From JBDTSW01 sp963782605 (GTDB lineage: Bacteria; Actinomycetota; Thermoleophilia; Solirubrobacterales; 70-9), in contig CAWAKK010000001.1 in NCBI GenBank assembly GCA_963782605.1, positions 62,001 through 126,000 on the forward strand: a stretch of 64,000 bases of DNA, given 5' to 3'. The translations under genes were made by a program, and so were the position numbers. The notes under the pieces are model-generated. The model was given only the letters and a program-made list of their open reading frames with translations, made no database searches and was not told the origin of the DNA. Within the stretch, counting starts at the first letter, position 1. Each line of letters begins with the position of its first letter. This document shows, one piece after another, positions 41,541 through 50,443 of this stretch.

Positions 41541-42572
41541 TTGAGCCGGGGCGGAACATCGCTGCGCGGCCTACGTGCTGACGCGGATCGCGCTGGCGAT
41601 CCCGACGCGTGCTGATCCTGCTCACGATCGTGTTCCTCTTGATGCGGGTCGCGCCGGGCGATCCGATCACCGCCGCCCTCGGCGGCCGGATCTCGGCCGA
41701 GGAGCTCGAGCAACGTCAGGCCGCCGCCGGGCTCGACAAGCCCTTGCTCGAGCAGTACGTCGAATACCTCGGCGATGCCTTCACGCTGGACCTGGGCACC
41801 ACCATCAACGACGACCGCGAGGTGACCTCGATCATCGTCGAGAACGGCTCGGCGACGCTCGAGCTCACCCTCGCCGCGTTCGCGGTCGCGCTCGCGGTCG
41901 GGATCCCCATCGGCCTCCTGGCCGGACGCTACCGCGACACGTGGATCGATATCAGCGGGCGCATGTTCGGGATCGTCGTCTACGCCGCGCCGGTCTTCTT
42001 CACCGGCTTTCTGGCACAGCTTCTGTTCGCGAGCGAGCTCGGGTGGCTGCCGAGCTCGGGACGCGCGAGCCCGATCGTCGAGTTCGAGCTCGACAAGATC
42101 AGCTACTTCTACCTGATCGACACCCTCATCGCCGGGGACCCCTCGGCCTTCTGGGACGTGCTCTCCCACCTCATCCTTCCGGCCGTCACCCTCGGGCTGT
42201 TGGTGAGCGGCGTGCTGATCCGCCTCGTGCGGGTGAACCTGCTCCAGACCATGAAGGGCGACTACGTGGAGTCGGCGCGGGCGCGCGGAGTCAGCGAACG
42301 CCGCGTGGTAATGAACCATGCCTTCCGCAACGCCCTGGTGCCGGTCGTAACGGTCGCAGGGCTGCAGTTCGCGATCCTGCTGGGAGGAGCGGTTCTCACC
42401 GAGCAGACCTTCAACTGGCCCGGGCATCGGGGCGGAGTTGGTGCGCTACCTGAACGAGCGCGACTACATCGCCGTGCAGGGAATCATCACCATCTTCGCC
42501 CTAGCGGTAGTCGTCATCTCCCTGATCATCGACCTCGTCAACGCCTTCGTCGACCCGAGGGTGCGTTACTGA
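41541..42572 (+). CDS. dppB: Peptide-type ABC transporter permease (DppB), operon 2, frameshifted
   Basis: The parts of a DppB permease are all present: VLTRIALAIPT, then ILLTIVFLLMRVAPGDPITA, the EAA loop YVESARARGVSERRVVMNHA, and the end DLVNAFVDPRVRY. They fall in different frames. Shifts lie near 41567, near 41605 and near 42422; the last, CCCGGGCATCGG, reads correctly as PGIGAELVRYLNERD if one G is dropped. A TTG at 41541 behind GAGGAAGC is the likely start. Conservation up to each break argues for indels in the sequence over real decay. Confidence 0.78.
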
Positions 42573-43584
42573 TGGCGCGGAGGCGTCGGCTGATGCGCGG
42601 GCCACGCTGGCTGCGACAGGCGCGCCAGGCACAGGGCGTGCCGCGCTGGATCCTGCTGACCGGGGTCGGGCTCGTGCTCTTCTTCGTCATCCTGGCGATC
42701 TTCGCGCCCCTGATCGCGCCATACGGGTTCGATCAGGCGAGCGCCGACGGCGTGCGGTTCCCGAAGCAGGCACGCGCCCGACGGCGCGCATCTCTTCGGG
42801 ACCACGGTGCAGTCCACCGACGTGCTCTCCAGGGTGGTCTGGGGCTCGCGCACGGCGATCGAGGTCGTGGTCCTTGCGGTCGTCGTTCTCGCTCGTGATC
42901 GGGGTGCCACTGGGCCTAGTCTCCGGCTACCTCGGCGGCAGGCTCGACCGCGTGTTGGTCCTGATCACCGATGCGCTCTTCGCCTTTCCCTATCTCCTGC
43001 TCGCGATCGTGATCGCGTTTCTGCTCTCCGATACGTTCGGCCAGGGAGTGCTGACGGCCGCGATCGCGATCACCGCCGTCTACATCCCGCAGTACTTCAG
43101 GGTGGTGCGCAACCACGTGATCAGCGTTCGCGAGGAGTCCTACGTCGAGGCGGCGCGGGCGCTGGGAGCCCCCCGACGCACGATCATCCGCAGGTACGTG
43201 CTCTCGAACGTGATCCAGAACGTGCCCCCGATCGCCACCCTGAACGCCGCTGACGCGATCCTCACCCTGGCGGCCCTCGGCTTTCTCGGCTACGGCATTC
43301 AGCCCACCGAAGCGGCCGAGTGGGGATACGACCTCCAGCGCGCGATCGACGACGCAGGCGCCGGCATCTGGTGGACCGGCCTTTTCCCGGGCATGGCGAT
43401 TGTGCTGCTCGTAACGGGCTTCACGCTCGTCGGCGAGGGGCTCAACGACGTCCTCAACCCGCTGATACGCACGCGGCGCATCGCGCGCCCGGAGATCCCC
43501 GCAGCGGTAGCCGCGCCGGTCCCGCGCCCTGCCCCCGAAGGCACCGGCGGTGCCGGGACGAGCTCGGAGGTTCGCCGTGAATGA
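42572..43584 (+). CDS. dppC: Peptide-type ABC transporter permease (DppC), operon 2, frameshifted
   Basis: The gene starts MARRRRLMRGPRWLRQARQA, followed by a first helix LTGVGLVLFFVILAIFAPLI. Frame changes near 42785 and near 42888 join it to STDVLSRVVWGSRTAIEVVV and then to SLVIGVPLGLVSGYLGGRLD. The EAA loop SYVEAARALGAPRRTIIRRY and the proline-rich tail are in the last frame. The ATG overlaps the dppB stop. With the shifts repaired it is a full-length DppC permease of about 337 residues. Confidence 0.8.
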
Positions 43585-44602
43585 GCCAATCCTCTCTGTG
43601 AGCGACCTGCGAGTCTGGTACGGGACCGAGGGTGTCCCGGTTCGAGCGGTGGATGGCGTCTCCTTCGAGCTCCGCGAAGGCGAGACGCTCGGGCTCGTGG
43701 GCGAGTCCGGCTGCGGTAAATCGACGCTCGGCCGGGGCGTCCTGGGGCTGCTGCCCGAGAGCGCCGCGACCACGGGCGAGGTTCGGTATCGCGATCACAA
43801 CCTGCTCGACATCGACGCCAAGGAGATGCACGAGATGCGGGGGCCCGAGCTGGGGCTGATCTTCCAGGAGCCGATGACCCGCCTGGACCCATTGCTCTCG
43901 ATCCAAGATCACTTCTTCGAAACGCTGAAGGCTCACGAGCCCGAGCTCGACTCGGACGAGATGCGCCGGCGCTCACTCGAGTCGCTATCGGGGATGGGCA
44001 TCCCACCCACCCGCTTCAAGCAGTACCCGCACGAGTTCTCGGGAGGCATGCGTCAGCGGATCATGATCGCCCTGGCGCTGGTGCTGCGCCCGAAGGTGGT
44101 AGTGGCCGACGAGCCGACAACGGCGCTCGACGTGATCGTCGAAGCGCAGATCCTCGGAATCCTGGCCGACCTGCGGCGCAATTTCGACACCGCCCTGCTG
44201 CTGATCACCCACAACCTCGGGATCGTGGCCGAGGCCTGCGACCGAGTGGCCGTGATGTACGCCGGCAGGATCGCCGAGGAGGGCAACGCCAAACAGGTGT
44301 TCACCGATCCGGCGCACCCGTACACGCGGGAGCTGTTGCGCTCGACGATCTCACTGCGCACCACAGGCCTTCACTACATCCCGGGAGCACCGCCGGACCT
44401 CTCCGACCCACCACCCGCGTGCCGATTTCACCCGCGCTGCCCGAACGCGATGAAGGTCTGCGCCGAGAAGCATCCGATCGAGGTCCGGCTCGAGAGCGGA
44501 CAACGCGTGGAGTGCTGGCTGCACGGGCCGGAGGACGAAATCCCCGACCGTGGCACCGAGCCGCTCGAACGCGAGGAGATCGCGCTCGCGGAGGAGGCGT
44601 GA
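43577..44602 (+). CDS. dppD: Peptide-type ABC transporter ATP-binding protein (DppD), operon 2
   Basis: A 341-residue ATPase with Walker A GESGCGKSTLG, Q-loop IFQEPMTRLDP, signature FSGGMRQRIMIALAL, Walker B VVVADEPTTALDV and an H-loop LITHNLG, where asparagine replaces the usual aspartate. The C-terminal extension carries CRFHPRCPNAMKVC. The GTG at 43577 follows GGAGG by 6 bases and overlaps the dppC end by 8 bases. No frameshift is seen from here to 56.7 kb. Confidence 0.92.
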   Translation: MNEPILSVSDLRVWYGTEGVPVRAVDGVSFELREGETLGLVGESGCGKSTLGRGVLGLLPESAATTGEVRYRDHNLLDIDAKEMHEMRGPELGLIFQEPMTRLDPLLSIQDHFFETLKAHEPELDSDEMRRRSLESLSGMGIPPTRFKQYPHEFSGGMRQRIMIALALVLRPKVVVADEPTTALDVIVEAQILGILADLRRNFDTALLLITHNLGIVAEACDRVAVMYAGRIAEEGNAKQVFTDPAHPYTRELLRSTISLRTTGLHYIPGAPPDLSDPPPACRFHPRCPNAMKVCAEKHPIEVRLESGQRVECWLHGPEDEIPDRGTEPLEREEIALAEEA

Positions 44603-44603
44603 G

Positions 44604-45947
44604 ATGAGCACGACCGAGACTGCGGAACCCGCCGCGAAGACCGAGCCACTACTCGAGGTCGGCGGCCTCTATACGCACTACTCGCTGCGAGGGTCGTTCG
44701 TGGATCGGCTGCGCGGTCGCGAGGCCGGCTCTGTCAAAGCCGTCGACGGCGTCGACTTCAGCCTGGAGCGGGGCGAGGTGCTCGGCATCGTGGGCGAGTC
44801 AGGCTCGGGCAAGACCACCCTCGGGCGGACCCTGCTCGGCCTCGTACAGGCGAGCGAAGGCTCGATCCGGCTGGACGGGGACGAGCTCGTCGGCCTCAGC
44901 GAGACGGACTTTCGCCACCTGCGCCGACGTCTGCAGATCGTCTTCCAGGACCCCCACGCATCGCTCAACCCGGCGCTCACCATCGGTGCCTCCGTGGGCG
45001 ATCCGCTGCGCTTTCACGGGCTTGCGGAGGACGAGGACGAGATCAACCGCCGAGTTGTAGGGGCCCTCGAGCGGGTGGGTCTCGCGCCGGCCGAGCAGTT
45101 CATGGACAAGCAGCTCGGCGACCTCTCGGGCGGTCAGAAGCAGCGTGCGGTGCTCGCGCGGGCGATCATCCTCGGCCCCGAGCTCCTGATCGCCGATGAG
45201 CCTGTGTCGATGCTCGACATGAGCGTGCGGGCGAAGATCCTCGAGCTGATGCTCGAGCTGAAGGAGGAGCTCGGCCTCACCTACATCTACATCACCCACG
45301 ACCTCGCGACCGCCAAGTTCTTCTGCGACCGCATCGCGATCATGTACCTGGGCAAGATCGTCGAGATCGGGCCCTCGGCCGAGATCTACGACGACCCGAA
45401 GCATCCCTACACGCAGGCGCTCCTGCGCGCCATTCCCGAGCCCGATCCCACCCGATCGATCCCACGCGACCTCCCCCGGGGTGAGGTGCCCGACGCGGTC
45501 GTGCCACCCCTCGGCTGTCCGTTTCACCCGCGGTGCGCCAAGGCCTTCGAGGTGTGCGGGTGGGAGTCACGAGACCTGCGCACGATGCTCGAAGCCCATT
45601 GGACGAAGCTCGAGGAGGACGAGTACGAGGCCGAGCAGGCGCTCTTCGGTGACCTCGACTCCCTCGACGAGCCCGGCACCGAGGCCGTGATCACGCCGGC
45701 GGAGGGAGGCGCCGAGGAGGCGATGGCGGTGCTCGAGCGGATTCGCAACGAGAGTCCTGACGACCCGTTCTGGCGCGGCGTCGCCGAGATGGACAGCGAC
45801 GGCAACGCCGTGACCGTTCGCTTTCACGAGGGGCAGGTACCCCGCAATCTGCCGGCGGGCAACGCGCGCGTGCTCTGCCACCTCCACGACGAAGCGGCGC
45901 TCGAGGCGGCAGAGCGCCTGCGAACGAACGCGCCCGAGAACGGCTAG
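44604..45947 (+). CDS. dppF: Peptide-type ABC transporter ATP-binding protein (DppF), operon 2, with long C-terminal tail
   Basis: A 447-residue ATPase: Walker A GESGSGKTTLG, Q-loop VFQDPHASLNP, signature LSGGQKQRAVLARAI, Walker B LLIADEPVSMLDM, H-loop YITHDLA. The usual C-terminal cysteine extension ends near residue 316 (CPFHPRCAKAFEVC). A further 130 acidic residues follow, containing EEAMAVLERIRNESPDDPFW and FHEGQVPRNLPAGNARVLCH. This tail is longer than usual for DppF and of unknown role. GGAGGAGG precedes the ATG at 44604. Confidence 0.9.
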   Translation: MSTTETAEPAAKTEPLLEVGGLYTHYSLRGSFVDRLRGREAGSVKAVDGVDFSLERGEVLGIVGESGSGKTTLGRTLLGLVQASEGSIRLDGDELVGLSETDFRHLRRRLQIVFQDPHASLNPALTIGASVGDPLRFHGLAEDEDEINRRVVGALERVGLAPAEQFMDKQLGDLSGGQKQRAVLARAIILGPELLIADEPVSMLDMSVRAKILELMLELKEELGLTYIYITHDLATAKFFCDRIAIMYLGKIVEIGPSAEIYDDPKHPYTQALLRAIPEPDPTRSIPRDLPRGEVPDAVVPPLGCPFHPRCAKAFEVCGWESRDLRTMLEAHWTKLEEDEYEAEQALFGDLDSLDEPGTEAVITPAEGGAEEAMAVLERIRNESPDDPFWRGVAEMDSDGNAVTVRFHEGQVPRNLPAGNARVLCHLHDEAALEAAERLRTNAPENG

Positions 45948-45985
45948 AACCCCGACCTCAGCCGTCGGGATTGCCTCGAGATGTA

Positions 45986-46013
45986 TTAGGCTGCCCTAAT
46001 TAGGCACGCCTAA
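45986..46013 (+). promoter_or_regulatory. Tandem DtxR/IdeR-like iron box
   Basis: TTAGGCTGCCCTAA at 45986-45999 is directly followed by the perfect palindrome TTAGGCACGCCTAA at 46000-46013. Both resemble half-sites of the TTAGG...CCTAA boxes bound by iron-responsive DtxR/IdeR repressors. They lie 30 bases before the TTG of the iron-uptake operon, where bound repressor would block transcription. Spacing differs from the classical 19-bp box, so a related metal regulator is possible. Confidence 0.65.
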
Positions 46014-46042
46014 GTACATTTGCACACTATGGGAGGCCAACG

Positions 46043-47170
46043 TTGGCTCGAGGCGGAACGATTGATGGAAAGTGCGCGCGCATCGGCGGCGCTGGACAGC
46101 GGCGGCTTGCGATGGTGCTGAGCGCGATGGCGCTCGGCGTCGCCGGGTGCGGAGACGACGATGAGAGCAGCGAGAGCGAGTCGTCCGGCGAGGCCAGCGC
46201 CGACCTGACGGCCGTCGAGAGCTACCTCACCGACCACTCGGCGGATCTCGCCGCCCAGACGGAGAAGCTGAAGACCCTCGGCGCGGAGTACTACGAGCTT
46301 GCGGAGTCGGTCGACTTCGACTACGAGGCGCTGCTCTCCGAGCACGGCGACGAGGTCGAGCGGATCATGACCGAGTCGAAGGCGGCGTTCGAGATCGCCA
46401 ACCCGGCCTATGAGGAGATGGAGGGCGTGGTCGCGGGCGTTCCCAGGCTGGCCCAGTACGACGTCGACATCGACGCCGGCTCCGACGCATCGGATCCCGA
46501 GAGCGCCGTCTCGTTCTCACTCGAGCTGCCGAACGGCGAGACGCTGGAGCAGCCGGGCAACGCCTTCTTCGTCACCGAAACCGCGATCTACGGCACAAAC
46601 CCGGACTTCACCGCGGACGTAAAGCAGGACATCGATGGCGACGGCCAGGAGGAGTTCGGAGAGGGCGTTCCCGACGCCGACATCTTCGCGGCGATGACCG
46701 AGAAGTTCGACGAGCTGGCCGACGACCTCGACGCCGACGCGAACGAGTTCGAGGCGACGCCCTCCGATGCGCTGACCGCGGTCACCGTCATGACCCCAAC
46801 GATGAGCGAGTACTTCGAGGCCTGGAAGAACTCCCGGTTCATCGCCGAGGAGGACGCGACCGAGCTCGGCTTCGTGGCCGCTTCGAGGCTCTCCGACATC
46901 GCCGACATTCTCGAGGGGATCCAGTTCACCTACGACGAGATCGAGCCGGTGATCGCCGAGGAGGATCCCGCTCAGGCACGGCAGACCGGCAAGGCCCTGG
47001 ATGACCTGCTGGCCTACGTCGAGGAGCTGCGAGATCGCGAGGAGGCCGGCAAGCAGTACACCGCCGAGCAGGCCGACACGCTGGGCTCCGAGGCACAGCG
47101 CCAGGCCGAGGCGATCGCCGGACAGGTAACGCAGGCCGCGCAGCGGCTCGGAATCGAGTTGCAGACGTAG
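46043..47170 (+). CDS. Extracellular lipoprotein of an iron-uptake operon (EfeO/EfeM-like by context), with an EF-hand-like loop
   Basis: A 375-residue secreted protein. An N-terminal basic and hydrophobic stretch leads to the lipobox VAGCG, then a Ser/Glu linker and mainly helical sequence. The pairing with an FTR1 permease suggests an EfeO/EfeM-like periplasmic iron-binding role, but I do not see the usual HxxE imelysin motif. Residues 196-207 read DIDGDGQEEFGE, a textbook EF-hand calcium loop. The TTG at 46043 follows GGGAGG by 6 bases. The tandem iron box lies just upstream, so iron repression is likely. It is co-transcribed with the FTR1 gene 4 bases downstream. Confidence 0.7.
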   Translation: MARGGTIDGKCARIGGAGQRRLAMVLSAMALGVAGCGDDDESSESESSGEASADLTAVESYLTDHSADLAAQTEKLKTLGAEYYELAESVDFDYEALLSEHGDEVERIMTESKAAFEIANPAYEEMEGVVAGVPRLAQYDVDIDAGSDASDPESAVSFSLELPNGETLEQPGNAFFVTETAIYGTNPDFTADVKQDIDGDGQEEFGEGVPDADIFAAMTEKFDELADDLDADANEFEATPSDALTAVTVMTPTMSEYFEAWKNSRFIAEEDATELGFVAASRLSDIADILEGIQFTYDEIEPVIAEEDPAQARQTGKALDDLLAYVEELRDREEAGKQYTAEQADTLGSEAQRQAEAIAGQVTQAAQRLGIELQT

Positions 47171-47174
47171 GCCG

Positions 47175-49706
47175 ATGGTGGGATTGCGGCGAAATCGAAA
47201 GCGCTGGGCCATCGGCCTGGCCACCGCTTTCGCCGCGCTTGTCCTTCCCATGCCCGCCACGGCGGCTGAGCGGCCGCCGTGGAAGGCCGCCGAGCAGGTG
47301 CGCTCGGCGCTCTTCGATGCACAGACTGCTCTGCTGCTCGACGAATCGCCGGCTGGGTCGGTGGGGCTAGCGCGCGAGGCCTTCGATTCCTCGCTCGCGG
47401 CTGAGATTGAGGCCGAGGATCCAGAGGCGATGCGCTCGGCCCGAGCAGCGCTCGCGACGGCCCGGCGAGCATTCGTCGCGGGCGACGAGACGACGCTCGC
47501 CGCTGCGCGCGGCAAGCTGATCGCCGCCATCCGGCGCGGTGCATACGCCGTCACGCTCGACGCTGTGCGGCGCGGCGATGTCGAGACCGCCCGCCGATGG
47601 CTGCTCGTGCGCGACTTCCGCGAGGCGACGCGCTTTACCCGCCCGGGCATCGACGCGACGGCGGCGCTCGACGCCCTCGAGGTGCAGGAGAGCTCTCCCG
47701 GCGAAGCCGCCATCCAGGTGAAGAAGGACCTCCTCGACGCTTACCAGGCACGGCTCGCCGACTACCTCGCCGAGGCCGAGCGCGAGGCGAGCGACGACTA
47801 TGGGCCGGCGCTCGCGGAGTCGGCCGCGCTGGTGCGCGGCTACTGGCTGATCCTCGACGCGGAGTACGCGAAGCTGCGCGGCGCCGTGGAACGTGGGCAG
47901 GCCGATCGCGCCTTTGCCGAGCTCGAGCGCACCGCGACCGCCGGCGACGCACAGGGCTTTGTCGCGGCAACGCGTGAGGTGCGCGAGCGGCTCGACGGGT
48001 TTACCGCCGCCCCCTTCACGCCCGAGGAGCAGGCGCGCCGCGCGGCGCAGCTCACCCGGTTCCTCGAGCTAGTCCCGGTGGAATGGGACCACGGGACCGA
48101 GGACGGGCGCCTCACCGTGCCGTTCGAGATGCAGGAGATGCTCGCCTTCGCCGACGGGGCCCAGGCGGCGCTCGACGACCTCGAGCCCGTGCTCGACGAG
48201 CGCGACCCCGCCGCGGTGACGAGCGTCGAGGACGCCCTCAGCGAGCTGCGCGGGATCGCCACAGAGGCGAGCGAGGGCGGCGACGTGGTCTCTCAGGAGG
48301 AGGTCGACTCCATCGAGGCCGAGGCGTCGGCGACGCTCGACGAGATCTTCCCGGCCGAGTGGAAGGAGTCGACCGACGAGGCTGATTTCGACCTCGTCGA
48401 CATCTCCCTCGATCAGATGGAGGCTGCCGTCTCGGCCAGCGAATACGACCAGGCCGAGCAGGCGCGGCTCTCGGCCTACGCGTTCTTCGAGTTCGGCCCC
48501 GAGCCGAAGCTGCGGGCGTTCGACCCGCAGCTCGTCGCCGAGGTGGAGGGGCTCGTCTGGTACGGCGCCCGGGGCGTCGACGGGCTGGGCGAGCTGATCG
48601 CCGACAACGCGCCGGCGAGCGACATCCGCGCCACGCGGCTCGAGCTCGACGAGGCACTCGACGACGCCCGTGCACAAACCGGCGACGGCGCCAGCGATGC
48701 AACGGTGATCACCAACGCCGCGACGATCGTCTTCCGCGAGGGCCTCGAGGCCATCCTGATCATCGCCGCGATCACCGCGAGCATGATCGGGGCAAACCGG
48801 CAGCTGCGCCGGCCCGTCTACAGGGGCGCTCTCCTGGCGCTGCCGGCGAGCGTCCTGCTCTTCATCGCCTCGTTGTTCCTCTTGGACTCGCTCTCGCAGT
48901 ACGGAGAGAAGCTCGAAGCGGTCGTCGGGATCGTCGCGATCGGGGTGCTGCTCCTCGTCATGAACTGGTTCTTTCACCGCGTGTACTGGACGGAGTGGAT
49001 CTCAGGGCACCGCAAGCGCGGAATGAAGCTCGCCGGGGCTGCCGCGGCGGCCGGTGCCGGTGCCGTGACTGTGGCGGGCCTCTATCTGCTGGGCTTCTCG
49101 AGCGTTCTGCGCGAAGGCTTCGAGACCGTCCTGTTCCTGCAGGCGCTGCAGCTGAGCTCGGGCACGGGCGTGGTGATCGCGGGCGTCGCCCTCGGGCTGG
49201 TCGCGACCGCGGCCATTGGCGTGGTCACTTTCAAGCTGGAGCAGAAGCTCCCCTACAAGCGGATGCTCGTGGTCACAGGCGTCCTGATCGCGCTCGTCCT
49301 GGTGGTCCTGGTCGGCAACACTGTGCGCACGCTCCAGGGCGTGGGCTGGCTCTCGATCACCCCGATCGACGTCGAGTTCCCGCTTTGGATGGGAACCTGG
49401 CTCGGCGTCTTTCCCACGGTCGAGACGCTCGTGGCTCAGGCTCTCGCCTTCGCCTTCGTGGTCGGCAGCTACTTCGCCGCCGAGTGGTGGCGAAAGCGCC
49501 GAGTGCGGGTGACCCTTGCGGAGTACGAGGCGGAGCGCCAGGAGTCGGCACCGGAGCCGGCCGCACCGCAGCAGGCACCCCGCCTCCAGCGCGTGCCGTT
49601 GAACGGGGCCGGCAACGGGACCGGCAACGGGGCCGGGCCTCGCGCCGGCAACGGCAGGGCGCGCCGGCGCGGGGCGCCCACGGAATCTGGCCCTTCGACC
49701 CGCTAA
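47175..49706 (+). CDS. FTR1-family iron permease with a large N-terminal extracytoplasmic region
   Basis: An 843-residue protein. A signal-like N-terminus (WAIGLATAFAALVLPMPATA) is followed by about 480 helical, acidic residues. The FTR1 membrane domain then spans about residues 510-780, with both iron-translocation motifs: FREGLEAIL near residue 518 and LREGFETVL near 643. A Gly/Asn-rich basic tail ends the protein. Ferric iron is normally delivered by an oxidase (EfeB or a multicopper oxidase), and none is adjacent. The long N-terminal region resembles the helical extension seen in some bacterial FTR1 proteins. It is translated from the iron-box operon. Confidence 0.9.
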   Translation: MVGLRRNRKRWAIGLATAFAALVLPMPATAAERPPWKAAEQVRSALFDAQTALLLDESPAGSVGLAREAFDSSLAAEIEAEDPEAMRSARAALATARRAFVAGDETTLAAARGKLIAAIRRGAYAVTLDAVRRGDVETARRWLLVRDFREATRFTRPGIDATAALDALEVQESSPGEAAIQVKKDLLDAYQARLADYLAEAEREASDDYGPALAESAALVRGYWLILDAEYAKLRGAVERGQADRAFAELERTATAGDAQGFVAATREVRERLDGFTAAPFTPEEQARRAAQLTRFLELVPVEWDHGTEDGRLTVPFEMQEMLAFADGAQAALDDLEPVLDERDPAAVTSVEDALSELRGIATEASEGGDVVSQEEVDSIEAEASATLDEIFPAEWKESTDEADFDLVDISLDQMEAAVSASEYDQAEQARLSAYAFFEFGPEPKLRAFDPQLVAEVEGLVWYGARGVDGLGELIADNAPASDIRATRLELDEALDDARAQTGDGASDATVITNAATIVFREGLEAILIIAAITASMIGANRQLRRPVYRGALLALPASVLLFIASLFLLDSLSQYGEKLEAVVGIVAIGVLLLVMNWFFHRVYWTEWISGHRKRGMKLAGAAAAAGAGAVTVAGLYLLGFSSVLREGFETVLFLQALQLSSGTGVVIAGVALGLVATAAIGVVTFKLEQKLPYKRMLVVTGVLIALVLVVLVGNTVRTLQGVGWLSITPIDVEFPLWMGTWLGVFPTVETLVAQALAFAFVVGSYFAAEWWRKRRVRVTLAEYEAERQESAPEPAAPQQAPRLQRVPLNGAGNGTGNGAGPRAGNGRARRRGAPTESGPSTR

Positions 49707-49713
49707 AGAGGAG

Positions 49714-49749
49714 ATGGGGCCGACCGCCCCGTGGCGACCGGCCCCATTT
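49714..49749. terminator. Terminator-like hairpin after the FTR1 gene
   Basis: ATGGGGCCG at 49714-49722 pairs perfectly with CGGCCCCAT at 49739-49747, followed by TT. An inner GCC/GGC pair may extend it. It separates the iron operon from the convergent ferritin-like gene. Confidence 0.6.
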
Positions 49750-49776
49750 GAGGAGGTGTGGGTACTGGTACGGGTG

Positions 49777-50415
49777 CTAGCTCTTGACGAAGGGCATGAC
49801 CGCCTTTAGGACCTCGTCCTCGGAGAGCTCCGGGTCGAACGCCTGAGGCGAGGGTGATTCCCCGCGCTGGAGTGCGATCGCGGCCGCATGCCGGGCCTCG
49901 ACCTGCACGATGGTGCCGGCCGCCCCGAGCACATCCTTCGATTCGATCATCGGCGCCGCGCCGTTATACGCACTGACCCCGGTGTCCTCGAAGGTCTGCG
50001 CGAGCTCGAGGAACGCGTCCTCGCTCGCGAACGCCTTGCCGAAGTCGACCTTCGGGGCCGCGACGGGCTTGCCGCCGAGATCCTTCACCGTCGCCTCGAG
50101 GGCAGCGACGTGCTCGGCCTCGTTGCCCTGAATCTCGGTCGCGAGATCCTTGAGCTCGCCACTGAGCCCGGGGACCTCTGCGAGCGCCTGCTCATAAAAC
50201 GCGGCCTCGAGGTACTCGAGCGTGAGCGCGAAGTTGACGATGTCAACGTCGCCGCTCGCGCCCTGGCCGAAGGCGCGCTTCACGATCGGGCCCGCGGCCG
50301 TCGCGCCATAGAGCGCACCGGCGGCCAGGACCCCCTTCATGATCACCGATCCGCGGCTCATCTCCTCGATCTCGATCGCGGCGAGCTGCGGGTTCTTAAT
50401 GGTTTCACCAGCCAT
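49777..50415 (-). CDS. Ferritin-like domain protein (first paralogue)
   Basis: A 212-residue protein with a ferritin-like four-helix domain. Glu/His residues appear in FALTLEYLEAAFYEQALAEV, IQGNEAEHVAALEATVKDLG and VEARHAAAIALQRGE, compatible with a di-iron site. An N-terminal segment around MKGVLAAGALYGATAAGP is hydrophobic but lacks a clear cleavage site or lipobox. This Rds1/DUF4439-like ferritin group is linked to desiccation and oxidative stress in databases. It lies 28 bases downstream of its paralogue on the same strand. Confidence 0.85.
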   Translation of the reverse strand: MAGETIKNPQLAAIEIEEMSRGSVIMKGVLAAGALYGATAAGPIVKRAFGQGASGDVDIVNFALTLEYLEAAFYEQALAEVPGLSGELKDLATEIQGNEAEHVAALEATVKDLGGKPVAAPKVDFGKAFASEDAFLELAQTFEDTGVSAYNGAAPMIESKDVLGAAGTIVQVEARHAAAIALQRGESPSPQAFDPELSEDEVLKAVMPFVKS

Positions 50416-50443
50416 GTCTGACTCCTTTCTCTCTACCGCTCGC

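Noticed and set aside
40472..42427. A 651-codon minus-strand frame opposite operon 2
   Set aside because: It mirrors the codon pattern of the real plus-strand genes and has no recognisable domain.
49600..49700. Gly/Asn repeats (GNGTGNGAG) at the FTR1 C-terminus as a functional repeat
   Set aside because: Short and low-complexity; likely a flexible tail without separate meaning.
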